Shown piece by piece: positions 56,837-64,000 of a stretch of DNA of 64,000 nucleotides. The notes below the pieces were generated by a model, which was given only the letters and a program-made list of their open reading frames with translations, did no database searches and had not been told where the DNA came from. A program made the position numbers and the translations under genes. The stretch comes from AG-12 sp027339635 (GTDB lineage Bacteria > Chloroflexota > Dormibacteria > Aeolococcales > Bog-877): the NCBI GenBank assembly GCA_027339635.1, contig DAHWNZ010000001.1, positions 1 through 64,000 on the forward strand. The letters run 5' to 3'. Every line of letters begins with the position of its first letter. Position 1 is the first letter of the stretch.

Positions 56837-59100
56837 CAGCCTCTGTGTTGTCAGGGCGGTCGTCCACCACCAAACTGGTCGACCTGCAGGCCCTGGACGG
56901 CGGCTTCGCGCTCCTGAGCTCCGGAGCGCTGCGTTCGGCCCTGGAGGTCGAGCCGCTGAACCTCGCCCTCCAGGACGATCCTTTCCGCGACCAGATGTGG
57001 CGGCAATACCGACGGGCACTGAGTGCCCTAACCGGGCCCGTGTCCCTCTACTCGCTGACGGCGCCCCTTGCCGGCGAGACGGTAAGCCCGTCGGCTGCGC
57101 CCGTCACCGATTCGGGTCCGTCCTGGTGCGACCGGCGGTTCCGGGCCGATCTGGTGGCGGCTCATCAGATCCAGACCCAGCGGCACTTCTGCGTCGTGTG
57201 GGCCAAGGGTCGCTCGCCCCTTCCCGGGCTTGGGGTGCGCGGTCTTGGGCGGGTGCCTCTCCCCAGACCCTCGGTGGACCTGGAGCAACGCAGCCGGGCG
57301 CTGGAGGCGGGGCTCTCCCGGATCGGGCTCCACGCCAAGCGGCTCGACGACGGGAGCTGGTTTGCAGCTCTGCAGGCCTGTACCGGAGGAAGAAGCGGGC
57401 GCCGGCCGCATGACTTCCCCAGCTGGCTGGCGCCCACCAAGGTGATCGTCGAGGCCGACTCTCTCTGCCTCGACGGGAGATTCTGTCGCAGCCTGCAGCT
57501 TTCTGGCTTCCCCCGGCGGGTGGAGATGGGCTGGCTGGCACCGCTCGTACTGGCGCCGCCCTGCACCATCAGAATGGTTCAGCACGTCTACCCTCAGGCC
57601 AAGCTCGCAAGCCTGGGCCACCTGCGGCGAAGGATCCGCGGCTTTGAGACCAGCCTCCAGGTGGACCGGCTGCGCGGCCACCGTCCTGATCAAGGCACAC
57701 GCGCCGCCCTTAGCGACGCCTTGGAGCTGGAGCAGCGCGTCCTCCTGGAGGAGGAACGGCTATTCCGCCTGGGGGTGACGGTCACCGTGGAGGCGGATTC
57801 GCGCAGCGCACTTGAGGACGCCTGGCACTGGGTCCGCGCCATCCTGGCCGAGGTCGGGTGCACCGCTACCCCTCTGACGCACCGCCAGGTGGACGGATGG
57901 AGGTCAACCCTTCCGCTCGGAATCGACCCGCTCGATTGGAGCCGCGACATGACGGCGGGGGCCCTGGCCACGGCACTTCCCTTCATGAGAGCTGGATTGC
58001 GGGGAGCGGATGGCGCTCTCCTGGGTCCAAGCCTGATCTCCAAGGAGCTGGTGATTGCCGATCCCTTCTCGGCCGCCAACCCAAACTACAACACCATCGT
58101 CCTCGGCACGTCCGGCGGCGGCAAGTCGTTCACGGCCAAGCTGCTCGCGGCACGACTGTCCTTGCGCGGGGTGCGGGTCAGGTGCGTCGATCCCTCGGGA
58201 GAGTACCTGGCCCTTGCATCGCTTCTGGGTGGACAGTTCCTTGAGCTGGGCGCGGCACCCGGCTCGGGCCTCAATGTGATGGGACCGGTGCCAGAGAGCG
58301 CGGACCTGGTCGGGGTGGAGCACCGCGCCGCCAAAGTCCTCCCAATCCTGGAACGACTCGCCCGGGGACGGGCCGCAGGGGGCGGCCTCACCCAGGATGC
58401 ATTGGACCGGCTCGAGCAGCAGCTCCTGCTGGTGCTCAGAGCTGATCCGAAAGGGGCCCGCCTGCGGGATCTGGTTGAGGCTCTGGAGTCGGCGGGCATG
58501 CCGCTTGAAGCCGCTCGTCTGCGGCGCTTCACCAGCGGGACAGAGCGCGGGTTCTTCGATGGGGAGTCGGCGGTGTTTGCAAGCAACTTCGCGGCCGTCT
58601 CCCTGGCCGAGCTGCAGCGGGACCGGGAGCACCTGCTGACCGCGCTGGTCCACCTCGTCTTGGTCCACCTGGAGGCCGAGCTCTCGCAGAATCGAGGCTT
58701 GGCCCACCTTCTGGTGGTGGACGAGGCTGAGGTGCTGCTGTCCTCAGAGCGCTCGGCGATGGCCCTGGAGAGTCTCACCCGCCGGCTGCGCAAGCTCGGC
58801 GCCGGCCTCATGGTCATCTCCCAGGTGGTGGAGGACTTCCTCTCGTCACCCGTCGGCAATGTGGTCATCCGCAACTGTCACACCAAAATCCTCCTCCGCC
58901 AGGAAGAGGTGGCGATCCCGGCTCTGCGCCAAGCCTTCGGTTTGTCTTCGGTCGAAGCTGATCTCCTCCTGTCGTGCCCGCCTGGCTGTGGCCTGATCGT
59001 CGTCGGTAGGGAACGTGCCGCCTTCAACGGCGCCGCGCCTCCGGAGTGGGTTTCCGCGCTCTCCACCGATCCCCTCTCCTACCCGCCGAGCGCACCATGA
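56833..59100 (+). CDS. VirB4-family ATPase
   Basis: 755 residues. The N-terminal half is the variable VirB4/CagE domain; the C-terminal half is the ATPase: SKELVIADPFSAANPNYN, Walker A GTSGGGKSFTAKL (about 424), CVDPSGEY, Walker B LLVVDEAEVLL (about 626), SLTRRLRKLGAGLMVISQVV and the arginine-finger region NCHTKILLRQEE. It energises assembly and transport of the type IV channel from the cytoplasmic side. The ATG at 56833 overlaps the stop before (ATGA), with GGAAGG upstream. A GTG 12 nt earlier is less likely. Confidence 0.94.
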   Translation: MTASVLSGRSSTTKLVDLQALDGGFALLSSGALRSALEVEPLNLALQDDPFRDQMWRQYRRALSALTGPVSLYSLTAPLAGETVSPSAAPVTDSGPSWCDRRFRADLVAAHQIQTQRHFCVVWAKGRSPLPGLGVRGLGRVPLPRPSVDLEQRSRALEAGLSRIGLHAKRLDDGSWFAALQACTGGRSGRRPHDFPSWLAPTKVIVEADSLCLDGRFCRSLQLSGFPRRVEMGWLAPLVLAPPCTIRMVQHVYPQAKLASLGHLRRRIRGFETSLQVDRLRGHRPDQGTRAALSDALELEQRVLLEEERLFRLGVTVTVEADSRSALEDAWHWVRAILAEVGCTATPLTHRQVDGWRSTLPLGIDPLDWSRDMTAGALATALPFMRAGLRGADGALLGPSLISKELVIADPFSAANPNYNTIVLGTSGGGKSFTAKLLAARLSLRGVRVRCVDPSGEYLALASLLGGQFLELGAAPGSGLNVMGPVPESADLVGVEHRAAKVLPILERLARGRAAGGGLTQDALDRLEQQLLLVLRADPKGARLRDLVEALESAGMPLEAARLRRFTSGTERGFFDGESAVFASNFAAVSLAELQRDREHLLTALVHLVLVHLEAELSQNRGLAHLLVVDEAEVLLSSERSAMALESLTRRLRKLGAGLMVISQVVEDFLSSPVGNVVIRNCHTKILLRQEEVAIPALRQAFGLSSVEADLLLSCPPGCGLIVVGRERAAFNGAAPPEWVSALSTDPLSYPPSAP

Positions 59101-59768
59101 ACCCCCTGAAGGGAATCGGCGGTATCGCCCTGGCCGGGTGCGCGGTGCCTCTCCTGGTGACCCTCTCCTTGGTCGGCATCATTGGAGCCGGCGCTGCCGC
59201 CGCGGGCTGGCCCAGCGTGGCCGGGATCCTCCCCACTCCGGGTGGCTTCATGCTTCCCGTCGGCCGCGTGATCCTGGCGGGAACCCCCGACTTCCCGTCC
59301 TGGGCCGCGCCTTGCGGGCCGGAGCCAGGGGCGCTGGCCATGGATCCATCCGCGTGCACGGGGCATCCCACTCCGTACCCCTACTCGTACCAGGGATTCG
59401 CCACCGGACAGTGCACCTGGTACGTGGCCACCCGCAGACTGGTCACCTGGCACACGGCGGCCGGCCTGCTGGGGGGAAACGGCGGCCAGTGGCTGGCGCT
59501 GGCCTCCCAGGCCGGCTACGCCGTCGGCTCCAGCCCAGCCGTCGGAGCCATCGCGGTGTTCACCGACCAAGGCGATGGGCATGTCGCCTACGTGGTCGGA
59601 GTCGAGGCCGACGGCGACTACACGGTGGCCGAGGCGAATTGGAGCCTCTATGGGCCGACGGCGCCCTACGTCGACCTGAGAGGCGTGGCGGCAGATGGCA
59701 CCGGCAGCCCCGAGGAGCAATTGGCCGGGTTCGTGTATGGCCCCGCTGGCGACCCAGGCGCGACGTGA
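59097..59768 (+). CDS. CHAP-domain peptidoglycan hydrolase of the type IV cluster
   Basis: 223 residues. Membrane anchor or signal (IALAGCAVPLLVTLSLVGIIGAGAAAAG), a linker, then a CHAP amidase/endopeptidase: catalytic Cys in FATGQCTWYVATRR (about 105) and His in GDGHVAYVVGVE (about 161), followed by AEANWS. It opens the cell wall for the channel, the role of VirB1 or of CHAP proteins such as TraG/PrgK in Gram-positive conjugation. Joined to virB4 by an ATGA overlap; last gene of the cluster. Confidence 0.92.
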   Translation: MNPLKGIGGIALAGCAVPLLVTLSLVGIIGAGAAAAGWPSVAGILPTPGGFMLPVGRVILAGTPDFPSWAAPCGPEPGALAMDPSACTGHPTPYPYSYQGFATGQCTWYVATRRLVTWHTAAGLLGGNGGQWLALASQAGYAVGSSPAVGAIAVFTDQGDGHVAYVVGVEADGDYTVAEANWSLYGPTAPYVDLRGVAADGTGSPEEQLAGFVYGPAGDPGAT

Positions 59769-59789
59769 CGGCCCTCTATGCTCTGATCC

Positions 59790-61025
59790 ATGGAGTCTGG
59801 GCCAGCCGTGATCGCGCCCCCCGTGCGACGTCGGCGAGCTCTTGGCTTGGTGGCCGCTTCCCACGCCACTCAGCACATGTACTCCGGCCTTCTGCCCCTC
59901 ACCTACCCGGCAATCCTGTTGGCGTTCCATTTGAACTACGCCACCCTGGGCCTGGCGGTCGGGCTGATAGGGGTGGTCGGAGGGCTGACCCAGGCGAGCG
60001 CCGGGTACGTCGGCAGGAGGGTCGCCGCTCGTTGGGTACTCGGATCCCAGAACCTGGTGGTTGGCCTGTGCGCCGTTTTGGGGTCGATGGCGCCCACCTA
60101 TCCCCTCTTCGCGACCGGGCAGGGAGTGGCAATCGTTGGCTCAAGCCAGCAGCACCCAGTCGGAAGCTCAGTCGCAGCCAGGACCTACCCCGAACGCCGG
60201 GGAATGGCTCTCAGCCTGACCACCATCGGCGGCAGCGTTGGATCCCTGGTGATCCCAATTCCCGGGGCTCTGATGATCGCCGACCTGGGCTGGCGGCCCG
60301 CACTCCTCATCCTGTCGATCCCCCTCTTTGTGATGGGGATAATTCTGCTGCTCACGTTCCCACCCGTGCCTGGCGAGGACCGCCCCAGGGCTCACTTCCT
60401 AGAACGCCCCAAGCTGCATCTGCCCCGAATCGACAAGAGCCAGTTGATCGACCCCAAGGTCGCCCTCTTCGCCATTCTGGCGTCCACCGTGGCCGCTGGC
60501 GGCCGTGGGCTGGGCACCCTCAACGCCTACATTCCGGTGTACCTGCGGGATGGCGTGCACCTACCTGAGGTGGAGGTCGGCGCCATTTTCAACCTGGTGT
60601 TGCTGGGAGCGGTCCTGGGCCCACTGCTGGGAGGCTTCCTATCCGACAGGATGGGGCGGGTGCCGGTTCTGTGGGCCGCCTACCTGCTCTCCGCCGTCAC
60701 CGTCATCACCTTTGGGCTCGCAGCCCATTTCCCGATCGCCCTGCTGGCCCTGCTGGCGCTCGTGGTGGGCCTGTTCGCGTACGTCGAAAACCCCCTTCTG
60801 CAGGCCTTGTTGAGCGACAGCGTCACCGCGGCTTCCCAGTCGAGCGTATTCGGCATCTACTTCGCCGTGTCCTACGGAATCGGATCCCTGTGGATCATCG
60901 GGCTGGGGCAGGCCATCCAGCACCTCGGTTTCGCCGCCGGGTTCGCCATCATGGCCGGCTCCTATCTGGGAGCTGGGCTCCTCCTGATTCCGTGCTATCG
61001 CTCGGTCCGGACACGCCGTGGCTGA
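59790..61025 (+). CDS. MFS transporter (Fsr/NarK-like)
   Basis: 411 residues, 12 helices. SHATQHMYSGLLPLTYPAIL resembles the start of fosmidomycin-resistance-type transporters; GFLSDRMGRVPVLWAAY in the second half is the MFS loop 8-9 motif, while the first-half motif (GYVGRRVAARWVLG) is weakened. SSQQHPVGSSVAAR near TM4 is also as in that group. The substrate is unknown. It starts 21 nt after the CHAP gene but is probably not part of the secretion machinery; it overlaps a small downstream gene by 8 nt. Confidence 0.88.
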   Translation: MESGPAVIAPPVRRRRALGLVAASHATQHMYSGLLPLTYPAILLAFHLNYATLGLAVGLIGVVGGLTQASAGYVGRRVAARWVLGSQNLVVGLCAVLGSMAPTYPLFATGQGVAIVGSSQQHPVGSSVAARTYPERRGMALSLTTIGGSVGSLVIPIPGALMIADLGWRPALLILSIPLFVMGIILLLTFPPVPGEDRPRAHFLERPKLHLPRIDKSQLIDPKVALFAILASTVAAGGRGLGTLNAYIPVYLRDGVHLPEVEVGAIFNLVLLGAVLGPLLGGFLSDRMGRVPVLWAAYLLSAVTVITFGLAAHFPIALLALLALVVGLFAYVENPLLQALLSDSVTAASQSSVFGIYFAVSYGIGSLWIIGLGQAIQHLGFAAGFAIMAGSYLGAGLLLIPCYRSVRTRRG

Positions 61026-61278
61026 CCTCGGAGAGCGAGGTCTGGGGTCGGAGGTGCAGCAGTTGGAGTCCGCCATCTCCGAGGCTCGCTCGGTCCTGCG
61101 ACGACTTCAGCGGCTTTCGCAGAAGGTCGCACCGCTGCTAGACGGGGAACTCCACACCTTCGCCTCCGAGTCGGTCGAAGCGGTGGAGCGGCTGCTGGGG
61201 CACATGGAGGAGGCGCGGGCCGAGGAGAGAACCCGCCTCAGGTCACTGCTGCGCCCCCCTGCGGATGAGGACTGCTAG
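61018..61278 (+). CDS. Small coiled-coil protein of unknown function
   Basis: 86 residues, nearly all helical with heptad-like leucines (VQQLESAISEARSVLRRLQRL; VEAVERLLGHMEEARAEERT). No membrane segment and no known motif. GTG 61018 lies 8 nt inside the end of the MFS gene, so it is probably translated from the same mRNA. Composition fits a real protein; homology unknown. Confidence 0.55.
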   Translation: MADLGERGLGSEVQQLESAISEARSVLRRLQRLSQKVAPLLDGELHTFASESVEAVERLLGHMEEARAEERTRLRSLLRPPADEDC

Positions 61279-61304
61279 CGTCTGCCGGGATCGGTCACTG
61301 CCAC

Positions 61305-61892
61305 CTATCCCGTGGGCAATCGACTCGCCGTCGACCAGGTTGAGAGCCCATCCAGCCCGGGTCGCCGACTGGCAATCTGGCCCACCAGGGCGTCGGCGCT
61401 GGCTCGGTCCAAGCGCAACTCGAATCCGGACGGGGCATTCCTGGTCATGGCACGCGCCGCTCGCGACCTGCCTCTGGTCAACTTCCGGATATCCATCCGG
61501 GAGGATTCGATCTTGAAGACGACGATGCGATTCCCTGGGATGGACACCGCAACGCCGGTCAGGTCCGACCACGGCGCGATCACCGAGCAACCTCTTGAGA
61601 TCCTCCTAATTCCCTGATCCCCGAGGAAGACGGCATTGTGCCCCTGCCCGAAGTACGACATCACACCGGCGATCACGGGCCAGGCCTCAACCACGACGAT
61701 CCAAACCGGATCACGGGAGAGCAGGGCCAGGATCACCCCGATTGGCAGGCAGAGGAGACCGAGAGTCCTGGTGACCGACACCGCGGCCCGGCCCCGCTCG
61801 CGCTCCGATGGCCTGATGCGCACCTCAAGCCCAAAGCCGCCGTAGTCTCGAGGCGGCTCAAGTGCTGGCTCGGCCGTCACTTCGGTAGCCAC
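61305..61892 (-). CDS. Two-helix membrane protein with PH-like domain
   Basis: 195 residues. After a 40-residue N-terminus come two adjacent transmembrane helices (LGLLCLPIGVILALLS and VWIVVVEAWPVIAGVMSYF), then a beta-rich cytoplasmic domain (NAVFLGDQGIRRIS, LTGVAVSIPGNRIVVFKI). This layout resembles bacterial PH-domain (bPH2/YdbT-type) or DUF304-like membrane proteins. The function is unknown. It follows the ubiA-like gene on the same strand after 56 nt. Confidence 0.65.
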   Translation of the reverse strand: MATEVTAEPALEPPRDYGGFGLEVRIRPSERERGRAAVSVTRTLGLLCLPIGVILALLSRDPVWIVVVEAWPVIAGVMSYFGQGHNAVFLGDQGIRRISRGCSVIAPWSDLTGVAVSIPGNRIVVFKIESSRMDIRKLTRGRSRAARAMTRNAPSGFELRLDRASADALVGQIASRRPGLDGLSTWSTASRLPTG

Positions 61893-61948
61893 GCTGCAAT
61901 CCTAGCCCGGATCGCGGACGTGGGCCCGAGAGCCGACCTCACCGCGCC

Positions 61949-62818
61949 TCAGCGCGACTCCCGAGCCCCAGTCAACCAGCCGGCCGCCAGAACTCCCGCC
62001 GCCAGCACAGGGAGCACGAACGGGTGATGGCCAGGGGTTCGGCTCAGTCGACCCTGGTGGCGGTCCACCGCCAGGAGGGCGATGCACCCGGCCGCGCCCA
62101 GGATGGCCGTCGGTCGACCCCGATGAGACGCGGAGAAGACGGATAGAAGCGCTCCCACGGTCAGGGCTAGGTGGGTCCCCTGACGGGACTTCTTCTCGCC
62201 GAGCAGTACAGGAAGGCTGCGCCGCCCTGCGAGCCGATCTTTGACCGCATCCGGTCCTCCATTGGCCAGATGAAGACCGAGTCCGAGCAGGCCGGAGATG
62301 GCTGTCATCCAGCGCGGGCTGATGACCTCCTCCTCGCCCGCCAGGACGCCAATCCAGGGGACGGTCATTATCCCGGCGGAGAAGGGCACGAACGAGAACG
62401 GGGTACGGCTCAGGCCCAGGTCGTACGACCAGCCGGCTGCCAGCCCAAGAACCATCATGCGCGCCACCCGCGAGCCACAGGAGCGGGCCAGCCACAGGCA
62501 ACCGAGGCCGCTGGCAAGGGCGAACGCGAACGCCCCCGGCGGGCTCACCTCTCCGCGGGGAATGGGCTTGTAGGGCTGGTGCACCGAGTCATGCTCGCGG
62601 TCGAACACGTCGTTCAGGCTTCCGGTGCTGATCTGTGCCAGAAACATCGCGAGCGCCGCTCGGGTCAGGTGGTTGCGGCGAATTCCCCCCGCCTGCGCCG
62701 GCCCAGTCCGCCTGGGCCGCCCGGCCAGTAGGGTCAACGCGGTGCAAGCCGCCGCTGGCCCCGGATGCGCTAGTCGGAACCATCCCACGGCGGGCGCGAG
62801 GGCCGCTGGTTTTGTCAT
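61949..62818 (-). CDS. UbiA-family prenyltransferase
   Basis: 289 residues with eight or nine helices. The first Asp-rich motif is STGSLNDVFDREHDS (NDxxDxxxD), the second GGPDAVKDRLAGRRSLPVLLG (DxxxD), both needed to bind Mg-prenyl diphosphate. The acceptor may be a quinone precursor, heme, chlorophyllide-like ring or a sugar. The start is one of three ATGs (62818, 62824, 62830 on the minus strand), all within a 30-bp palindrome that also carries the hemE start; no ribosome binding site precedes any of them, so leaderless translation is possible. Confidence 0.88.
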   Translation of the reverse strand: MTKPAALAPAVGWFRLAHPGPAAACTALTLLAGRPRRTGPAQAGGIRRNHLTRAALAMFLAQISTGSLNDVFDREHDSVHQPYKPIPRGEVSPPGAFAFALASGLGCLWLARSCGSRVARMMVLGLAAGWSYDLGLSRTPFSFVPFSAGIMTVPWIGVLAGEEEVISPRWMTAISGLLGLGLHLANGGPDAVKDRLAGRRSLPVLLGEKKSRQGTHLALTVGALLSVFSASHRGRPTAILGAAGCIALLAVDRHQGRLSRTPGHHPFVLPVLAAGVLAAGWLTGARESR

Positions 62819-62838
62819 GCTCATCAGCATGACGAAAC
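62809..62838. promoter_or_regulatory. 30-bp palindrome containing both divergent start codons
   Basis: Left arm GTTTTGTCATGCT (62809-62821), spacer CATC, right arm AGCATGACGAAAC (62826-62838): 12 of 13 positions pair. Within it lie ATG 62829 of hemE (plus) and ATG 62818 of the ubiA-like gene (minus); both proteins begin MTK. The symmetry fits a dimeric repressor site, but could also arise from the two start regions themselves. Confidence 0.5.
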
Positions 62839-63926
62839 AGGCCCTGGTCGGCGGTCCGGTGAAACAAGGTGCCTCGCGGATGCTGGCCGCGACCAGGCTG
62901 GAGTCCAGCGACGCCACCCCGGCCTGGTTCATGCGGCAGGCGGGCCGCTCCCTGCCGTCGTACCGCGCCCTGCGCCAGCGCCTGAGCCTGCTCGAGATGG
63001 TCAGAGACCCAGCCGTCGCGGCGGAGGTGACTCTCATGCCCGTTGACCTGCTGGGAGTGGATGCGGCAGTGCTCTTCGCCGATATCGTCCTGCCGCTCGA
63101 GGGCCTGGGTGTCGCCTTTGAGATACGGGAGGGGGTCGGCCCGGTCATAGACGAGCCCATCCGCAGTGGTGAGCAGGTCGCACGTCTGCGCGTGGTGGAC
63201 CCCCTGGAGTCCACTCCGTACCTCTTCGAGACAATCCATCTGGTCAGGCGCTCTCTCGGGGACAGAGCGGCCCTGGTCGGGTTCGGGCCGTCGCCCTTCA
63301 CTCTGGCCTGCTACCTGGTGGAGGGCTCAGGATCAAGGGACTACCCTCACGTCCGGGCTCTGATGCAGGGTCAGAGCTCACTCTGGGAAGCGCTCATGCG
63401 CACCCTGACCACGGTGCTGACCGCCTACCTCACTGCCCAAGCGCATGCCGGTGCCCAGATCGTTCAGATCTTCGACAGCTGGGTCGGGGTGCTACCTGGG
63501 GAAGCCTACCAGCGCCAGGTCGTGCCCCATCTGCAGGAGATGTTCCGGGCCCTGGATGGGGTCGTCCCGGCTCTCTACTTCTCGACCGGCTCCACCCACC
63601 TCATGGAAGGGATCCGATCGACCGGGGCGCCCGGAGTCTCCGTCGACTGGCGCCAGGGGCTGAGCCAGGCGTGGAGTCAGCTGGGGTACGACCACTTCAT
63701 CCAAGGCAACCTCGACCCCGCGCTGCTGCTGGCGCCGTTGCCGATCCTCGACGCGGGGGTGCGGGGGGTGCTCGACCAGGCCGCGGGGCGCCCGGGGCAC
63801 ATCTTCAACCTCGGGCACGGGGTGCTTCCCGAATCTGACCCGGGGCGGCTCCGCCACGTGGTCGATATGGTTCACGAACTCACCTCAGATCTGGGGCCAG
63901 CGGCCGGGAGCTCCGCTCCGGGTTGA
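62829..63926 (+). CDS. hemE: Uroporphyrinogen decarboxylase
   Basis: 365 residues. PAWFMRQAGRSLPSYRALR (signature 1; Tyr to Ser in the usual GRYLPEY), ADIVLPLEGLG with the catalytic Asp, VGFGPSPFTLACYLVEG (signature 2) and FNLGHGVLPESDP near the end. It converts uroporphyrinogen III to coproporphyrinogen III in heme synthesis. ATG 62829 is the best placed start; ATG 62817 and a downstream GTG are options. Divergent from a UbiA-family gene with overlapping start regions. No other heme gene is in the window. Confidence 0.94.
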   Translation: MTKQALVGGPVKQGASRMLAATRLESSDATPAWFMRQAGRSLPSYRALRQRLSLLEMVRDPAVAAEVTLMPVDLLGVDAAVLFADIVLPLEGLGVAFEIREGVGPVIDEPIRSGEQVARLRVVDPLESTPYLFETIHLVRRSLGDRAALVGFGPSPFTLACYLVEGSGSRDYPHVRALMQGQSSLWEALMRTLTTVLTAYLTAQAHAGAQIVQIFDSWVGVLPGEAYQRQVVPHLQEMFRALDGVVPALYFSTGSTHLMEGIRSTGAPGVSVDWRQGLSQAWSQLGYDHFIQGNLDPALLLAPLPILDAGVRGVLDQAAGRPGHIFNLGHGVLPESDPGRLRHVVDMVHELTSDLGPAAGSSAPG

Positions 63927-63988
63927 CCCACGACCCCTCAATCGGTTACCTTCCCCCCTCGTAACGGTCGCGCTATGTGGGAGGACGT

Positions 63989-64000
63989 ATGCGCGGAGCC
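63989..64000 (+). CDS. Start of a further gene, cut by the window end
   Basis: GGGAGG lies 6 nt before an ATG at 63989, followed by four codons (MRGA) before the window ends. An out-of-frame ATG at 63974 is less well placed. The product cannot be judged; the next step after hemE in a heme operon would be plausible but is a guess. Confidence 0.35.

Overview
The window is a GC-rich bacterial chromosome segment, densely coded on both strands with many 4-nt stop/start overlaps and frequent GTG/TTG starts. The gene content suggests a monoderm, high-GC Terrabacteria lineage such as Chloroflexota, Ca. Dormibacterota or a deep actinobacterium. Pointers are a two-subunit KorAB-type 2-oxoacid:ferredoxin oxidoreductase, an F420/PPOX-class protein, an IS1380 transposase end, a VIT1-type transporter and a type IV secretion cluster carrying a CHAP hydrolase but no outer-membrane parts. 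I cannot fix the phylum from sequence reading alone.

Layout. 1-7.1 kb: IS1380 transposase end, tRNA-Gly(CCC), a stand-alone Lrp/AsnC ligand-binding domain, a VIT1 transporter, a GDP-mannose pyrophosphorylase fused to a degenerate phosphomannomutase, a secreted propeller-like protein, a CPBP protease and a membrane-anchored protein. 7.2-9.7 kb: a thiamine-precursor salvage operon (NCS1 permease plus ThiD) behind a TPP riboswitch. 9.7-16 kb: MarR/MMPL efflux pair, a polytopic membrane protein, a thioesterase, and an MFS exporter with a structured leader. 16-24 kb: three aldo/keto reductases, a PAS-GGDEF-EAL protein, DedA, DUF72 and an F420/PPOX protein. 24.3-29.2 kb: central carbon genes (KorAB; citrate synthase preceded by a tiny membrane-protein gene).

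29.3-38.6 kb is an acetate module: acetyl-CoA synthetase and an AceTr acetate channel on the minus strand, and divergently a LytS-type kinase, LytTR regulator, DUF485 protein and ActP-like symporter. Two decayed genes follow (a TDT transporter remnant and a twice-frameshifted carboxymuconolactone-decarboxylase-family gene). 38.6-43.7 kb holds a hydroxyacid dehydrogenase, a sulfurtransferase, an SDR and a DUF255/YyaL protein. 43.8-48.8 kb is a tightly coupled operon: lipid acyltransferase, GT4 glycosyltransferase, DegV, PlsY and fumarase.

49.5-59.8 kb carries a bifunctional PBP, a response regulator, and the most unusual block: six consecutive genes, each joined to the next by a 4-nt overlap, encoding a VirD4-like coupling ATPase, VirB2-like pilin, VirB6/TrbL-like channel, PrgI/VirB3-like protein, VirB4 ATPase and CHAP hydrolase. 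No relaxase, integrase or attachment site was seen. The window ends with an MFS gene, two small proteins, and divergent ubiA-like/hemE genes whose start codons lie inside one 30-bp palindrome.
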